Shown here: positions 31,466 to 39,885 of the stretch, one piece after another
Layout of the letters: each line of letters opens with the position of its first letter
Position numbering within the stretch: the first letter of the stretch is position 1
Assembly (NCBI GenBank): GCA_002353205.1
Contig: DEJE01000020.1
Span: 62,001 to 126,000 of the forward strand
From: Prevotella sp. UBA2756
GTDB taxonomy: Bacteria > Bacteroidota > Bacteroidia > Bacteroidales > Bacteroidaceae
Direction: 5' to 3'
Length of the DNA: 64,000 nt
Program-made: the position numbers and the translations under genes
The notes under the pieces: generated by a model
The model's input: only the letters and a program-made list of their open reading frames with translations
Databases searched by the model: none
What the model was told of the DNA's origin: nothing

Positions 31466-34087
31466 ATGAAGAAAATCATGACAATTCTGATGCTGATGAC
31501 CATCGGTCTGTCGGCGCAGGCAGAAGAAGAGCTATATGTGGCGGGTAACAAGCTGAACCTCAACCAGACATACTCGATGCAGAATCTTGACGGACTTGGC
31601 GGAGGATGCATCTCCTATTACCCCTCTGCAAAGCGGCTGATTGTGGCCGGTGTCGACATCGAGCGTTCGGGCGACGGCAATAATGGCATCGACAGCAGCG
31701 TCAGCGGGCTGAAGATTGAGTTCCAAGGCATCAACAGCATCAAAACGACTGCTGCCTGTCTGAAATTCCAAGCGAACACTACCATTGAAAACTATGGCAC
31801 GGTGAACCTCAACTGCACTGGCAGCAACGAAGGCATCTACATCATGAACACTACGACGGTAAAGATCACTGGCGGAACATGGAACATAAAAAGTGCTTCC
31901 GACTATGGTATCGAGGGAAAGGACAAGAACCAGACATTAGTAATCAACGACGCTTCTTACAGCCCGCTCTTCATGACTGTCAATGGATCAGCAGGATGCA
32001 TACGTGACCTGAAGGATCTCACCCTCAACAACGATATTGAACTGTGTACCGACGGAACCGTATTCCAATCAAATGCAGTACGCGATGCCAGTGGAAACAT
32101 ATTGAAAGGTGTTGACCTAATCATCGGAACACCAGTCTTCTCTCTGGGCGATTACACGTGGGCGATAGGACAAACCAGCATCAAGGCTCCTACCATCACC
32201 GGGACCGTCACCTATGATCACAGCACAAAAACGCTGAAAATGACCAATGCCACCACAACTGCGGGAACATTCCAGCCAAGACAGGATGGCATGACGCTTG
32301 TCTGTTCGGGTACTAACACACTTTACAAAACAGGGTCTGCCGAAAAGAGCATAGACTTAACCTCCTCAAACGACGGCAGTCTTACTATCCGTGGAACTGG
32401 AACCCTTAACTCTGGAAGTATCTTGTTGAAAAATAGCAACAGTAAGTTGACTATCAGCGGTGGAGTGAAGGTGAATGTCCAAACCGAAGGAGCCGATGGG
32501 ATCATCACTGATTTAGCTGACCTATTTGGAACAGTCGAGGTAAACAGTTCATCTCTATCTGTTACCGAACATAAGGCTTATTATATCGGTGCATGGGTGA
32601 AGATGAACGGAAGTGTCATCAGTTCAATAAACACATTGTTCCTTACTGATGTAAAAGGTGTACCTCAATATAACACCGGTGAGAAAGGATTACTTTATGG
32701 TAAGGGGGAACACAAAATTGTCCCAGGCACCGCATACGAACTGTGGGTTTGCGACAGGCAAGTCAACAGCTTCAACTGTTCCCAGCTGTCGCCGCTCTTC
32801 ATTTCGGGAACGTGCACCTACACACCGTCGACCAAGACGCTCACTTTCAATAATGCTACAACACTTTATCCGACAGTGAGCGTGTCCAACAATGGTATTG
32901 ATGGATTGAAAATCGTTTCCACAGGAACCAACACTCTTCGTGGACCCATCATTTCTGCCTACGACTTCTCCATTTCCGGCTCTGGTCATCTGAAAGTTGT
33001 AGGTGATGAATCCGATGCCATTCAAATCCTCAATAAGAAACTGACCATCAACAACACGGAAGTGACGGTAAGCGGAAAGACAGCCATCAAAGGAGAATTC
33101 GACCCATTTGTAGACGTGAGTCTTTGGTCAAGGGTTGATGTCAACAACTCGAAGCTTCATCTCAGCGGCACCAAGCAAGCTATCGACGTGGCGCTCTTCG
33201 ATCCGGAGGACAATTGCTTCGTCATCACACCATCTGACGGTGTCAAGCAAGGTGGCACGATTTATGAAGCCAATGGTACTCCGGCCAAGACGGTGGAGTT
33301 GCGCCCCATGACAAAATACAATCTCTGGATCAACGGTAAGCAGGTGAACGAGGTGAACTGCAACAGCCTGATATCCTCGGATGCTGGATATAGCGGGACG
33401 ATGCAGTTCATACCATCCACCAACACGCTGAATCTGAACGGAGTCAATACTGATGACATGAACTTCAACGGCGGCAACACTTACATCAAGAGCACCCTGC
33501 CCACGCTGAACATCAATCTGCAAGGCGAATCGTATCTCTTCGGCCGTTCAAGCGACGAAGGGCTCTATGCCACGGGGAACGTGAAGATCGGCGGCGACGG
33601 CTTCCTCAACTTCAACGGACAGAAGAAGGCTGTTTATGTTGGCGGATCACTGGAGCTGACCGACAATGCGGAGGTCAAAGCCTTGGGAACGGAATATGGA
33701 GTGAGTTCTCGCAAGTTAACCATGTCGGCAAACACGAAACTGTCCACAAGGGCAAATTCTGCCAATCAAGGCAAGTCGCTGATTATCGATAACACTCCGA
33801 CGTTCAACGGAGTGGCTTTGCCGTCCGACATGCGTTATGACAGCAGCCAGAAGTGCGTCGTCGATCGAACCACGGGAGCGCCTGTTTCTGTTATGGTTAA
33901 GATCAACGCCGACAACGCCGCCGGGCTGGTGACCGATATCAACGTAGTATCTACGGAACAAGCCACGGAGACCACCGTCTACAGCACCTCGGGCCAGCTT
34001 GTGTGGCAGGGCAAGGGACAGCCGCAGCTGCCGCGCGGCATTTATGTGGTGAAGCAGGGCGGTCAGGCGCGCAAGGTGCAGTTCTGA
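31466..34087 (+). CDS. Large T9SS-secreted repeat-rich beta-helix-like protein
   Basis: An 873-residue secreted paralogue of the protein at 19720-21312. The signal peptide is MKKIMTILMLMTIGLSAQA; a start three codons upstream (31457) is also possible. The body has at least three similar blocks, each opening with (Y/A)(E/N)LW(V/I)(C/N)(D/G)(R/K)QVN and containing TYTPSTKTLTFNN or QFIPSTNTLNLNG lines, then beta-helix-like rungs. The tail TTVYSTSGQLVWQGKG and LPRGIYVVKQGGQARKVQF is a T9SS sorting domain. Function is unknown; surface binding is plausible. Confidence 0.8.
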   Translation: MKKIMTILMLMTIGLSAQAEEELYVAGNKLNLNQTYSMQNLDGLGGGCISYYPSAKRLIVAGVDIERSGDGNNGIDSSVSGLKIEFQGINSIKTTAACLKFQANTTIENYGTVNLNCTGSNEGIYIMNTTTVKITGGTWNIKSASDYGIEGKDKNQTLVINDASYSPLFMTVNGSAGCIRDLKDLTLNNDIELCTDGTVFQSNAVRDASGNILKGVDLIIGTPVFSLGDYTWAIGQTSIKAPTITGTVTYDHSTKTLKMTNATTTAGTFQPRQDGMTLVCSGTNTLYKTGSAEKSIDLTSSNDGSLTIRGTGTLNSGSILLKNSNSKLTISGGVKVNVQTEGADGIITDLADLFGTVEVNSSSLSVTEHKAYYIGAWVKMNGSVISSINTLFLTDVKGVPQYNTGEKGLLYGKGEHKIVPGTAYELWVCDRQVNSFNCSQLSPLFISGTCTYTPSTKTLTFNNATTLYPTVSVSNNGIDGLKIVSTGTNTLRGPIISAYDFSISGSGHLKVVGDESDAIQILNKKLTINNTEVTVSGKTAIKGEFDPFVDVSLWSRVDVNNSKLHLSGTKQAIDVALFDPEDNCFVITPSDGVKQGGTIYEANGTPAKTVELRPMTKYNLWINGKQVNEVNCNSLISSDAGYSGTMQFIPSTNTLNLNGVNTDDMNFNGGNTYIKSTLPTLNINLQGESYLFGRSSDEGLYATGNVKIGGDGFLNFNGQKKAVYVGGSLELTDNAEVKALGTEYGVSSRKLTMSANTKLSTRANSANQGKSLIIDNTPTFNGVALPSDMRYDSSQKCVVDRTTGAPVSVMVKINADNAAGLVTDINVVSTEQATETTVYSTSGQLVWQGKGQPQLPRGIYVVKQGGQARKVQF

Positions 34088-34117
34088 CGCGCTGCTCGTC
34101 TGTGCGTTGTGCAAAAG

Positions 34118-34154
34118 GAAATGGCTCATCCTGAGGTTCAGGGTGAGCCATTTC
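34118..34154. terminator. Terminator between the cargo gene and the metalloprotease gene
   Basis: A 16-bp stem (GAAATGGCTCATCCTG with CAGGGTGAGCCATTTC, one G-U pair) and 5-nt loop between convergent genes. Confidence 0.75.
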
Positions 34155-34228
34155 TGTATATGCGGGGAATGAAGGAGAAGACAATCTCCTCGTTTCCAGT
34201 CTCTTGCAATTTCCTTCGTCAATGAACA

Positions 34229-36640
34229 TCAGTTGCCGGGACGCGGTGCGGCAGCCTGTTGTGCGGGCATCTTCCCCTCGAAGGCGAGGGTGATCTGTTG
34301 TGCGAGGTCGGTGTAGTGGGCGCGCGTGGTGGCGTCGGCGGTGCGTGCTGTGCGCAGGCGCTGTCGGATGCTGTTGAGCATGAGCGTGATGAAGGGTCGC
34401 GCGTCGTTGCTGTCGGTGGCTGTCCATCCCTTGATGAGTCGCTTCACGGCCTGCTGCTGTATGTATCGGTTCCACGACGAGAGCTTCGCACCGCTGGCCG
34501 TCTCGCGGAAGAGCATGGTCACCACGTCGGCGGCGTAGGCCTCGGGCTGGTAGGCGCGGGCGTCGTTGGCATACCAGCACAGGCGGTTCAGGGTGACGGT
34601 GGAGAGCAGTTGTGCGAGCATCTGGTCGGCCAGGGGCCGTATGAGGCGCTCGGGGCTGGTGCTGAATCGCATGACGTAGGGCTCGCTGATGAGCCACGAT
34701 GGCCTTGTCACCACATTCTTCTCGAGCCAGGCGAGGGCTTTCTTCTGCCGGGCTTTCTCCTCGATGGTGTAGACGGCGCCCTGCTCCTCGGCGCTCTTGT
34801 AGTGGTGATAGACGCCGGCGATGTTCTGGCTGACGTGTCCCACGTAGCGTCGCATCTGTCCGACGAGCGAGTTGTAGACCTGTTCCAGGTTCTTTCCCAT
34901 GTCGCCCTCCTCGTAGGTCCACTGCGGCAGCTGTCCGACGATGCGCTTGAGGTTCATGATGCCGTAGTCGGAGGCGCGGAAGGGGTCGTCGCCGAGGTCT
35001 TCGGTCTGCGCGCAGGGGTCGTTGTCGTTGCCTTCGCCGCCGAACCACAGCCGCTTGTTCTTCTGGGCTGCGATTGTTTTCTTGTTGAGGGCGAGCCGTT
35101 CCGTCTCCTCATCCTTGGCGTCGGGGAAATAGGTGTAGCCCCACTCGATGGCCCACTTGTCGTAGTCGTTGATGCGTGGGAACATGCCGGCGTCGGCGAT
35201 GTTGTCGTCGGGCTGTGCCACGTAGTTGAAGCGGGCGTAGTCCATGATGCTCGCCGTGTGGCCGTGGCGCTCCACCCACTGCTTGTCGCGCAGCGAGTCG
35301 ACGGGCGTTGCCGAGCTGGCGCCCATGTTGTGGCGCAGTCCGAGCGTGTGGCCCACCTCATGGCTGCTGACGAAGCGTATGAGCTGCCCCATGAGCTCGT
35401 CGTCGAACTTCATCTTTCGTGCGCGGGCATCGACGGCTCCGGCCTGTATCATGTACCAGTCGTGCACCAGCTGCATCACGTTGTGGTACCATCCGATGTG
35501 GCTTTCCAGTATCTCGCCCGACCGCGGGTCGTGGAGCTGCGGACCGTAGGCGTTGGAGATGGGCGATGCGAGGTAGCGTATGACGGAGTAGCGCGCGTCC
35601 TCGAGGCTCATGGTGGAGTCGTCGGGCCATTCGAGGGCTTTGATAGCATTTTTGAATCCTGCCTTCTCGAAGGCCACGTTCCAGTCTTCCACGCCCTGAA
35701 TGAGGTATTTGCGCCACTGTTTGGGCGTGGCCGGGTCGATGTAGTAGACGATGGGCTTCTTCGGCTCCACCAGTTCGCCGCGGCGGTAGCGGTCCATGTC
35801 CTCCTGGCGCGGCTCCAGGCGCCAGCGCACGGCCACGGTCTGGCTCTTCACCTGCTGCTGGTCGTCGCCGTAGACGCGGTGGTTGTCGGTGAAATAGCCC
35901 ACTCTCTTGTCGAAGGTTCGCAGTCGCATGGGTTCCTTCGGCAGCATGACGAGCGACGTGTTGAGCCTGACGGTCATCCATCCGGCCTCCTGCGCGGCGG
36001 GAATCTTGCTCGTGCCCTTCACGGCGAAGGTCTTCACCGTCTCTATCTCCGTGTTGATGGGGAAGGTGCTGATGTGGTCTACATACGACAGTTCGGGCTT
36101 GATGGCCCCCATGTTGAGGCGGTTCTTCACCGAGGAGTAGATGCTGAGCACCTGGTTGTCGCCCTTCAGCAGGTCGGTCACCTTGATGCTGTAGAGCCGG
36201 TTCTTCAGCGTGTCGGTGAGCGTGGAGTCTATTTTGATGTTGGCCACGATGGGGTCTTCGTTGGCGGCACGCACGGCCCGCGCTATGTGGTCAGTGCTGT
36301 CGGCCGTGGCGTCGTACATCATGGAGCGCAGGAGCATGAACTTGTCGCGCTTCTCCCAGTAGAGGACGACGCTGTTGGCCAGCTCGCCGCCGTACATGCC
36401 GGCCTCGACGGGTGTGCTGACGAAGCGTGTGGAGGCGAGGAAGGGCCTCCCCAGGAGCGAGTCGGCAATCTGGAAGTACCAGTCGTCCTTGTGGTGCTGC
36501 ACGTTGAACAGTCCCTGCTTGGCAGGAGCCCTCACCTCTTTCTTGGCTGGCGGCGGGGCTTGTTTCTTCTTTTTCTTCTTCGCATCGGCAGGCATGGCAG
36601 CCACCATGAGCAGGCAGATGGCGAACACGATTTTCTTCAT
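34229..36640 (-). CDS. Secreted zinc-dependent metalloprotease (DUF5117/DUF5118 type)
   Basis: An 803-residue secreted protein with signal peptide ending MPADA and a Lys/Pro-rich linker (KKKKKKQAPPP). The first half (about 45-330) matches the paired DUF5118/DUF5117 regions of large Bacteroidetes metalloproteases; the peptidase centre HEVGHTLGLRHN (HExxHxxGxxH, His427) is of the metzincin type. A downstream ASIMDY gives the Met-turn, and a helical C-terminal domain follows. It probably acts in the periplasm or outside. Physiological substrate unknown. A long antisense frame exists but is a composition effect. Confidence 0.9.
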   Translation of the reverse strand: MKKIVFAICLLMVAAMPADAKKKKKKQAPPPAKKEVRAPAKQGLFNVQHHKDDWYFQIADSLLGRPFLASTRFVSTPVEAGMYGGELANSVVLYWEKRDKFMLLRSMMYDATADSTDHIARAVRAANEDPIVANIKIDSTLTDTLKNRLYSIKVTDLLKGDNQVLSIYSSVKNRLNMGAIKPELSYVDHISTFPINTEIETVKTFAVKGTSKIPAAQEAGWMTVRLNTSLVMLPKEPMRLRTFDKRVGYFTDNHRVYGDDQQQVKSQTVAVRWRLEPRQEDMDRYRRGELVEPKKPIVYYIDPATPKQWRKYLIQGVEDWNVAFEKAGFKNAIKALEWPDDSTMSLEDARYSVIRYLASPISNAYGPQLHDPRSGEILESHIGWYHNVMQLVHDWYMIQAGAVDARARKMKFDDELMGQLIRFVSSHEVGHTLGLRHNMGASSATPVDSLRDKQWVERHGHTASIMDYARFNYVAQPDDNIADAGMFPRINDYDKWAIEWGYTYFPDAKDEETERLALNKKTIAAQKNKRLWFGGEGNDNDPCAQTEDLGDDPFRASDYGIMNLKRIVGQLPQWTYEEGDMGKNLEQVYNSLVGQMRRYVGHVSQNIAGVYHHYKSAEEQGAVYTIEEKARQKKALAWLEKNVVTRPSWLISEPYVMRFSTSPERLIRPLADQMLAQLLSTVTLNRLCWYANDARAYQPEAYAADVVTMLFRETASGAKLSSWNRYIQQQAVKRLIKGWTATDSNDARPFITLMLNSIRQRLRTARTADATTRAHYTDLAQQITLAFEGKMPAQQAAAPRPGN

Positions 36641-36792
36641 TGCGGTAAACGAGGCTTTGCCTCTAAATAATAAGTGATAAATGATTCAACTATCTCAAGC
36701 TCTGCTTGTCTTTTGGGAGTTTATCTTTAGGGAGTTTAGGAGACACTCCTATACTCCTACACTCCTTAAACATGCGAGAATAAATGATAAAT

Positions 36793-38148
36793 CTACAGCA
36801 GCTCGGGCAACTGCCACAGCCGTATGCTGTTGCTGCCTTTGACCAGTATGTAGAAGCCTTCGGGACGCTCCTGCGCAATGGCTTTCTTGACCGCTTCCAC
36901 GTCGGCAAACTTGCGGTAGCTGCAATCGGTCTTCCCGAACTCTTCGCCCACGAGCCAGACGGTCTCCAGTCCGTACTCCTTCATCAGGTCGACGGCCTTC
37001 TGGTGCTCCTCGGCCGAGACGTCGCCCAGCTCGCGCATGTCGCCGAGGATGGCCATCTTCGGGCTGACATCCATGTCGCGGAAGTTGCGCAGGGCTGCCG
37101 CCATGCTGGTGGGGTTGGCGTTGTAGGCGTCCACGATGAGGTGGTTGCTTTCGGTTTCGGTCAGCTGTGAGCGGTTGTTGTGCGGTACGTAGTCGCTCAA
37201 GGCACGGTTGATGAGCTCGGGATCGACGTCGAAGTAGAGTCCGACGGAGATGGCCGCCAGCATATTATAAAGATTGTAGGACCCGATGAGGTGCGTGTTC
37301 ACCGTGAACCACTCCTGTTCTTCCTCCTCGCTGTCGTAGAAGCACCACTGGAAACGCAGGTAGGGGTCGCAGGCAACGACGCGTCCCAGCACTGAAGTAT
37401 CTTCCGTGGGGGTCGTCCCGTAGCCGGCAGTGAAGATGATGTTGCGCTCGCTGACCATCTGCATCAGGTCTTCGTCGTCGGTATTCACGAAGACGAAACC
37501 TTCGTCGATGCTGTTTTCATCAGCCTGGCTGAGGAAGTCGTAGAGCTCCCCCTTCGTCTTTTTCACACCCTCGAAAGAGCCGAAGCCCTGCAAGTGGGCG
37601 CGGCCGACGTTGGTGATGAGCCCACAAGTGGGCTCGGCCGTGTTGACCAGCGTCCGTATGTCGCCGGGATGGCTGGCTCCCATCTCTATGACGGCTATCT
37701 GATGGTCCTTGTTCAGACGGAAGAGCGTCTTTGGCACGCCCACGTCGTTGTTGAAGTTGCCCTGCGTGAAGAGCACGTTGTATTTCTGCTGTAGCACGGT
37801 GGCAACCAGTTCCTTCGTGGTCGTCTTGCCGTTGGTGCCTGTGATGCCGATGACGGAGATGGGGAACTGTCGCCGATGCTCGCGGGCCAGGTCCTTGAAG
37901 GTCTGCAGGCAGTCGTCGACGAGGATGAGGCGCGGGCGGTATTCCGTGCCCTCGGCCTCGCCCGCCACGCCCTCGTCGTCGACAATGGCGTAGGCGCAGC
38001 CTTTCTGCAAGGCCTGCACGGCGAATTTGTTTCCATCGAACGATTCTCCCTTCAGTGCGAGGAAGATGCTGCTTTCGGGGCAGTCGCGGCTGTCCGTGGT
38101 GATGCACGGATGCTCCTTGTAGAGGTTATAGAGTTCTTTGATATCCAT
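36793..38148 (-). CDS. murF: UDP-N-acetylmuramoyl-tripeptide--D-alanyl-D-alanine ligase
   Basis: A 451-residue Mur ligase. The ATP-binding loop is GITGTNGKTTTKE (about 105-117), followed by NFNNDVGVPKT and IEMGASHPGDI, which distinguish MurF, and VDAYNANPTSM in the C-terminal domain. It adds D-Ala-D-Ala to UDP-MurNAc-tripeptide in the cytoplasm. The ATG at 38148 starts MDIKELYNLY; an upstream start is not supported. No other mur gene is adjacent. The 150 bp downstream contain AT-rich repeats of GGGAGTTTA and its complement. Confidence 0.95.
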   Translation of the reverse strand: MDIKELYNLYKEHPCITTDSRDCPESSIFLALKGESFDGNKFAVQALQKGCAYAIVDDEGVAGEAEGTEYRPRLILVDDCLQTFKDLAREHRRQFPISVIGITGTNGKTTTKELVATVLQQKYNVLFTQGNFNNDVGVPKTLFRLNKDHQIAVIEMGASHPGDIRTLVNTAEPTCGLITNVGRAHLQGFGSFEGVKKTKGELYDFLSQADENSIDEGFVFVNTDDEDLMQMVSERNIIFTAGYGTTPTEDTSVLGRVVACDPYLRFQWCFYDSEEEEQEWFTVNTHLIGSYNLYNMLAAISVGLYFDVDPELINRALSDYVPHNNRSQLTETESNHLIVDAYNANPTSMAAALRNFRDMDVSPKMAILGDMRELGDVSAEEHQKAVDLMKEYGLETVWLVGEEFGKTDCSYRKFADVEAVKKAIAQERPEGFYILVKGSNSIRLWQLPELL

Positions 38149-38332
38149 AGATGAGGTGATGATGCTCGCGCTTCGACGAGAGGGCAATGTTGCCCTCTCT
38201 GTGGCGAGGTGCTGCAAATTTAATCACTTTTGTCGAAACGGCCAAATAAAAGGTTCATTTATTTCATGTCACGTTCCGTCGAATCCGCCGCTCGAAAAGG
38301 GAAGGAAAGAAATTACCGTAATTGACGTAATT

Positions 38333-38372
38333 CAGCTCCCTCCCCTCGGGGAGGTTAGAAGGGGGCCTACCA
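38333..38372. repeat. GC-rich palindromic repeat 3' of tolC, copy 3
   Basis: CTCCCTCCCCTCGGGGAGG followed by TTAGAAGGGGGCC; 14 bp after the tolC-like stop. Confidence 0.6.
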
Positions 38373-38385
38373 GCTCTTTGCCGTA

Positions 38386-39807
38386 TCAGTGGTTGGTGCC
38401 GGTGGCCTGCCTGTAGTCGAGCAGTTTGTTCTGGTAGTCGGCGAAGGCGTCGGTGCGGCTGTCGAGGGCTTGCTGGTAGAGCAGCTGCGCCTGCAGGAGG
38501 TCGCTCATGGTCGACGTTCCTGCGCGGTAGAAGTCGCGGTTGAGGCGCAGGTTCTCGCTCGCCTGGTCGATGCTTCGCTGTGCGATGGTGAGCTGCTGGT
38601 ATGCCTCGTTGACGTCGTTCCACGTCTTCTGCATCCTGATGTTGAGCATCTGCGAGTTGTCGGCGAGCTCGTCGACGGCTTTCTGCTGGTCGATCTTGCT
38701 GCGCTTGATGGCGTGTGAGCCGCCCCACCAGTCGGAGATGGGAATGCTGAGGGTGGCGAAGACCATGGCGAAGGTTCGGTCGTTCTCCAGCAGGTTGTGG
38801 TAGTTGTAGCCTGCGCCGACGGCCAGCGAGGGCAAGTTCTTCCCCACGGCGAGGCGCCGCTGCAGGTCGGTGGCCTCCACCTGTTTCTGCAACAGCTGAT
38901 ATTCGGGCAGCCGCTCGAGGGCATTGCCGTCGGCGAGGGGCGCGGGGAGGGTGGGCGACATGTTGTCGGAGGCGGGTATGATGACGTCGAAGGCCGCTGC
39001 CGCCGCGTCGTTTTGCCGGGCGTCGGCGGTGGGCGCTGCCAGTCCGCAATACTGAGCGAGGAGCATCTTGACGATGCTGATGCCGTTGAGTACCTTCACG
39101 CGCTGGCTCTCGACGTCGTTCTGCCGCAGTTGCACCTGCAGTTGGTCGTTGCGCAGGGCGACGCCCGCCCTCACCGCTACATCCACATCGCGGCGTATGG
39201 AGGCCAGCATGCTGTCGACGGCAGCCAGCGTGTTCAGCTTCTCGCGGAGCGACACCAGCTGCCAGTAGTATTGCTCGACGGTCTTCTCAACCTCGTTTTC
39301 GGAGAGCTGTAGCTGCAGGTGGCTCACCTCCTCGCCCACCTTGGCCAGTCGGTTGCCGTTGACGATCTGTCCGCCTGCGAAGAGGGGCTGCACGGCCGTG
39401 ACGCTGGCAATGGTTCCCTTCTTCATCATCGACATGCTGATGGGGTTGGACAGTTCGAGGAGCATCTCCTGCGGCAGGATCTGTGCCAGCGAAGCTCCGA
39501 GCGAGGGCGACAGCATCTCTGATGGGTTCATGTCCATCTTGACCATGCCGCGGTTGGCATTGAACCACATGGCAGTGGCGCTGACGTTGGGGAAATACTT
39601 GGTGTAGGCCTCCTTGCGCTGCTCCTGGGCCGACTGTATGGCGTAGTGAGCCTTCCTGACGGCCATGTTGTTCTGCAGGGCAGAGTCTTTGAGCTGCTGC
39701 AGGGTGTAAAGCCTCGCCCCGTCTCCCACGGAGAGGGGAGTGGAACCTTGAGCGAACGCAACGGATGCGATGAATAACAGCTCAACTGATATGATATATT
39801 TTTTCAT
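38386..39807 (-). CDS. TolC-family outer-membrane efflux protein
   Basis: A 473-residue outer-membrane factor with signal peptide MKKYIISVELLFIASVAFAQ. Heptad-like coiled coils and the two repeat halves of TolC are visible (KAHYAIQSAQEQRKEAYTKY; LRLNRDFYRAGTSTMSDLLQ). It forms the trimeric exit duct for the RND pump encoded just upstream. The residues directly after the signal peptide (STPLSVGDGARLYTLQ) are encoded by a GC-rich palindromic repeat. Confidence 0.9.
   Translation of the reverse strand: MKKYIISVELLFIASVAFAQGSTPLSVGDGARLYTLQQLKDSALQNNMAVRKAHYAIQSAQEQRKEAYTKYFPNVSATAMWFNANRGMVKMDMNPSEMLSPSLGASLAQILPQEMLLELSNPISMSMMKKGTIASVTAVQPLFAGGQIVNGNRLAKVGEEVSHLQLQLSENEVEKTVEQYYWQLVSLREKLNTLAAVDSMLASIRRDVDVAVRAGVALRNDQLQVQLRQNDVESQRVKVLNGISIVKMLLAQYCGLAAPTADARQNDAAAAAFDVIIPASDNMSPTLPAPLADGNALERLPEYQLLQKQVEATDLQRRLAVGKNLPSLAVGAGYNYHNLLENDRTFAMVFATLSIPISDWWGGSHAIKRSKIDQQKAVDELADNSQMLNIRMQKTWNDVNEAYQQLTIAQRSIDQASENLRLNRDFYRAGTSTMSDLLQAQLLYQQALDSRTDAFADYQNKLLDYRQATGTNH
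39715..39752. repeat. GC-rich palindromic repeat inside the tolC-like gene, copy 4
   Basis: On the coding (minus) strand CCACTCCCCTCTCCGTGGG followed by AGACGGGGCGAGGC, in frame just after the signal peptide. Confidence 0.6.
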
Positions 39808-39844
39808 TATGATTGCCATGTTATGATATTGACACGTTCAGACT

Positions 39845-39880
39845 ACTCCCCTCTCTGCTTGCAGAGGGGTTGGGGTAAGG
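39845..39880. repeat. GC-rich palindromic repeat between RND pump and tolC genes, copy 5
   Basis: CTCCCCTCTCTGCTTGCAGA followed by GGGGTTGGGGTAAGGC; 6 bp after the pump gene stop. Confidence 0.65.
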
Positions 39881-39885
39881 CTTTT

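Noticed and set aside
34259..36670. 803-codon open frame antisense to the metalloprotease gene
   Set aside because: It mirrors a real gene with signal peptide, HExxHxxGxxH and family-like sequence; the antisense product has no recognisable motif and a Val/His/Gly-rich composition typical of a GC-rich shadow frame.
36641..36792. Possible small gene between murF and the metalloprotease gene
   Set aside because: AT-rich repeat words and stops in all frames; no promoter.
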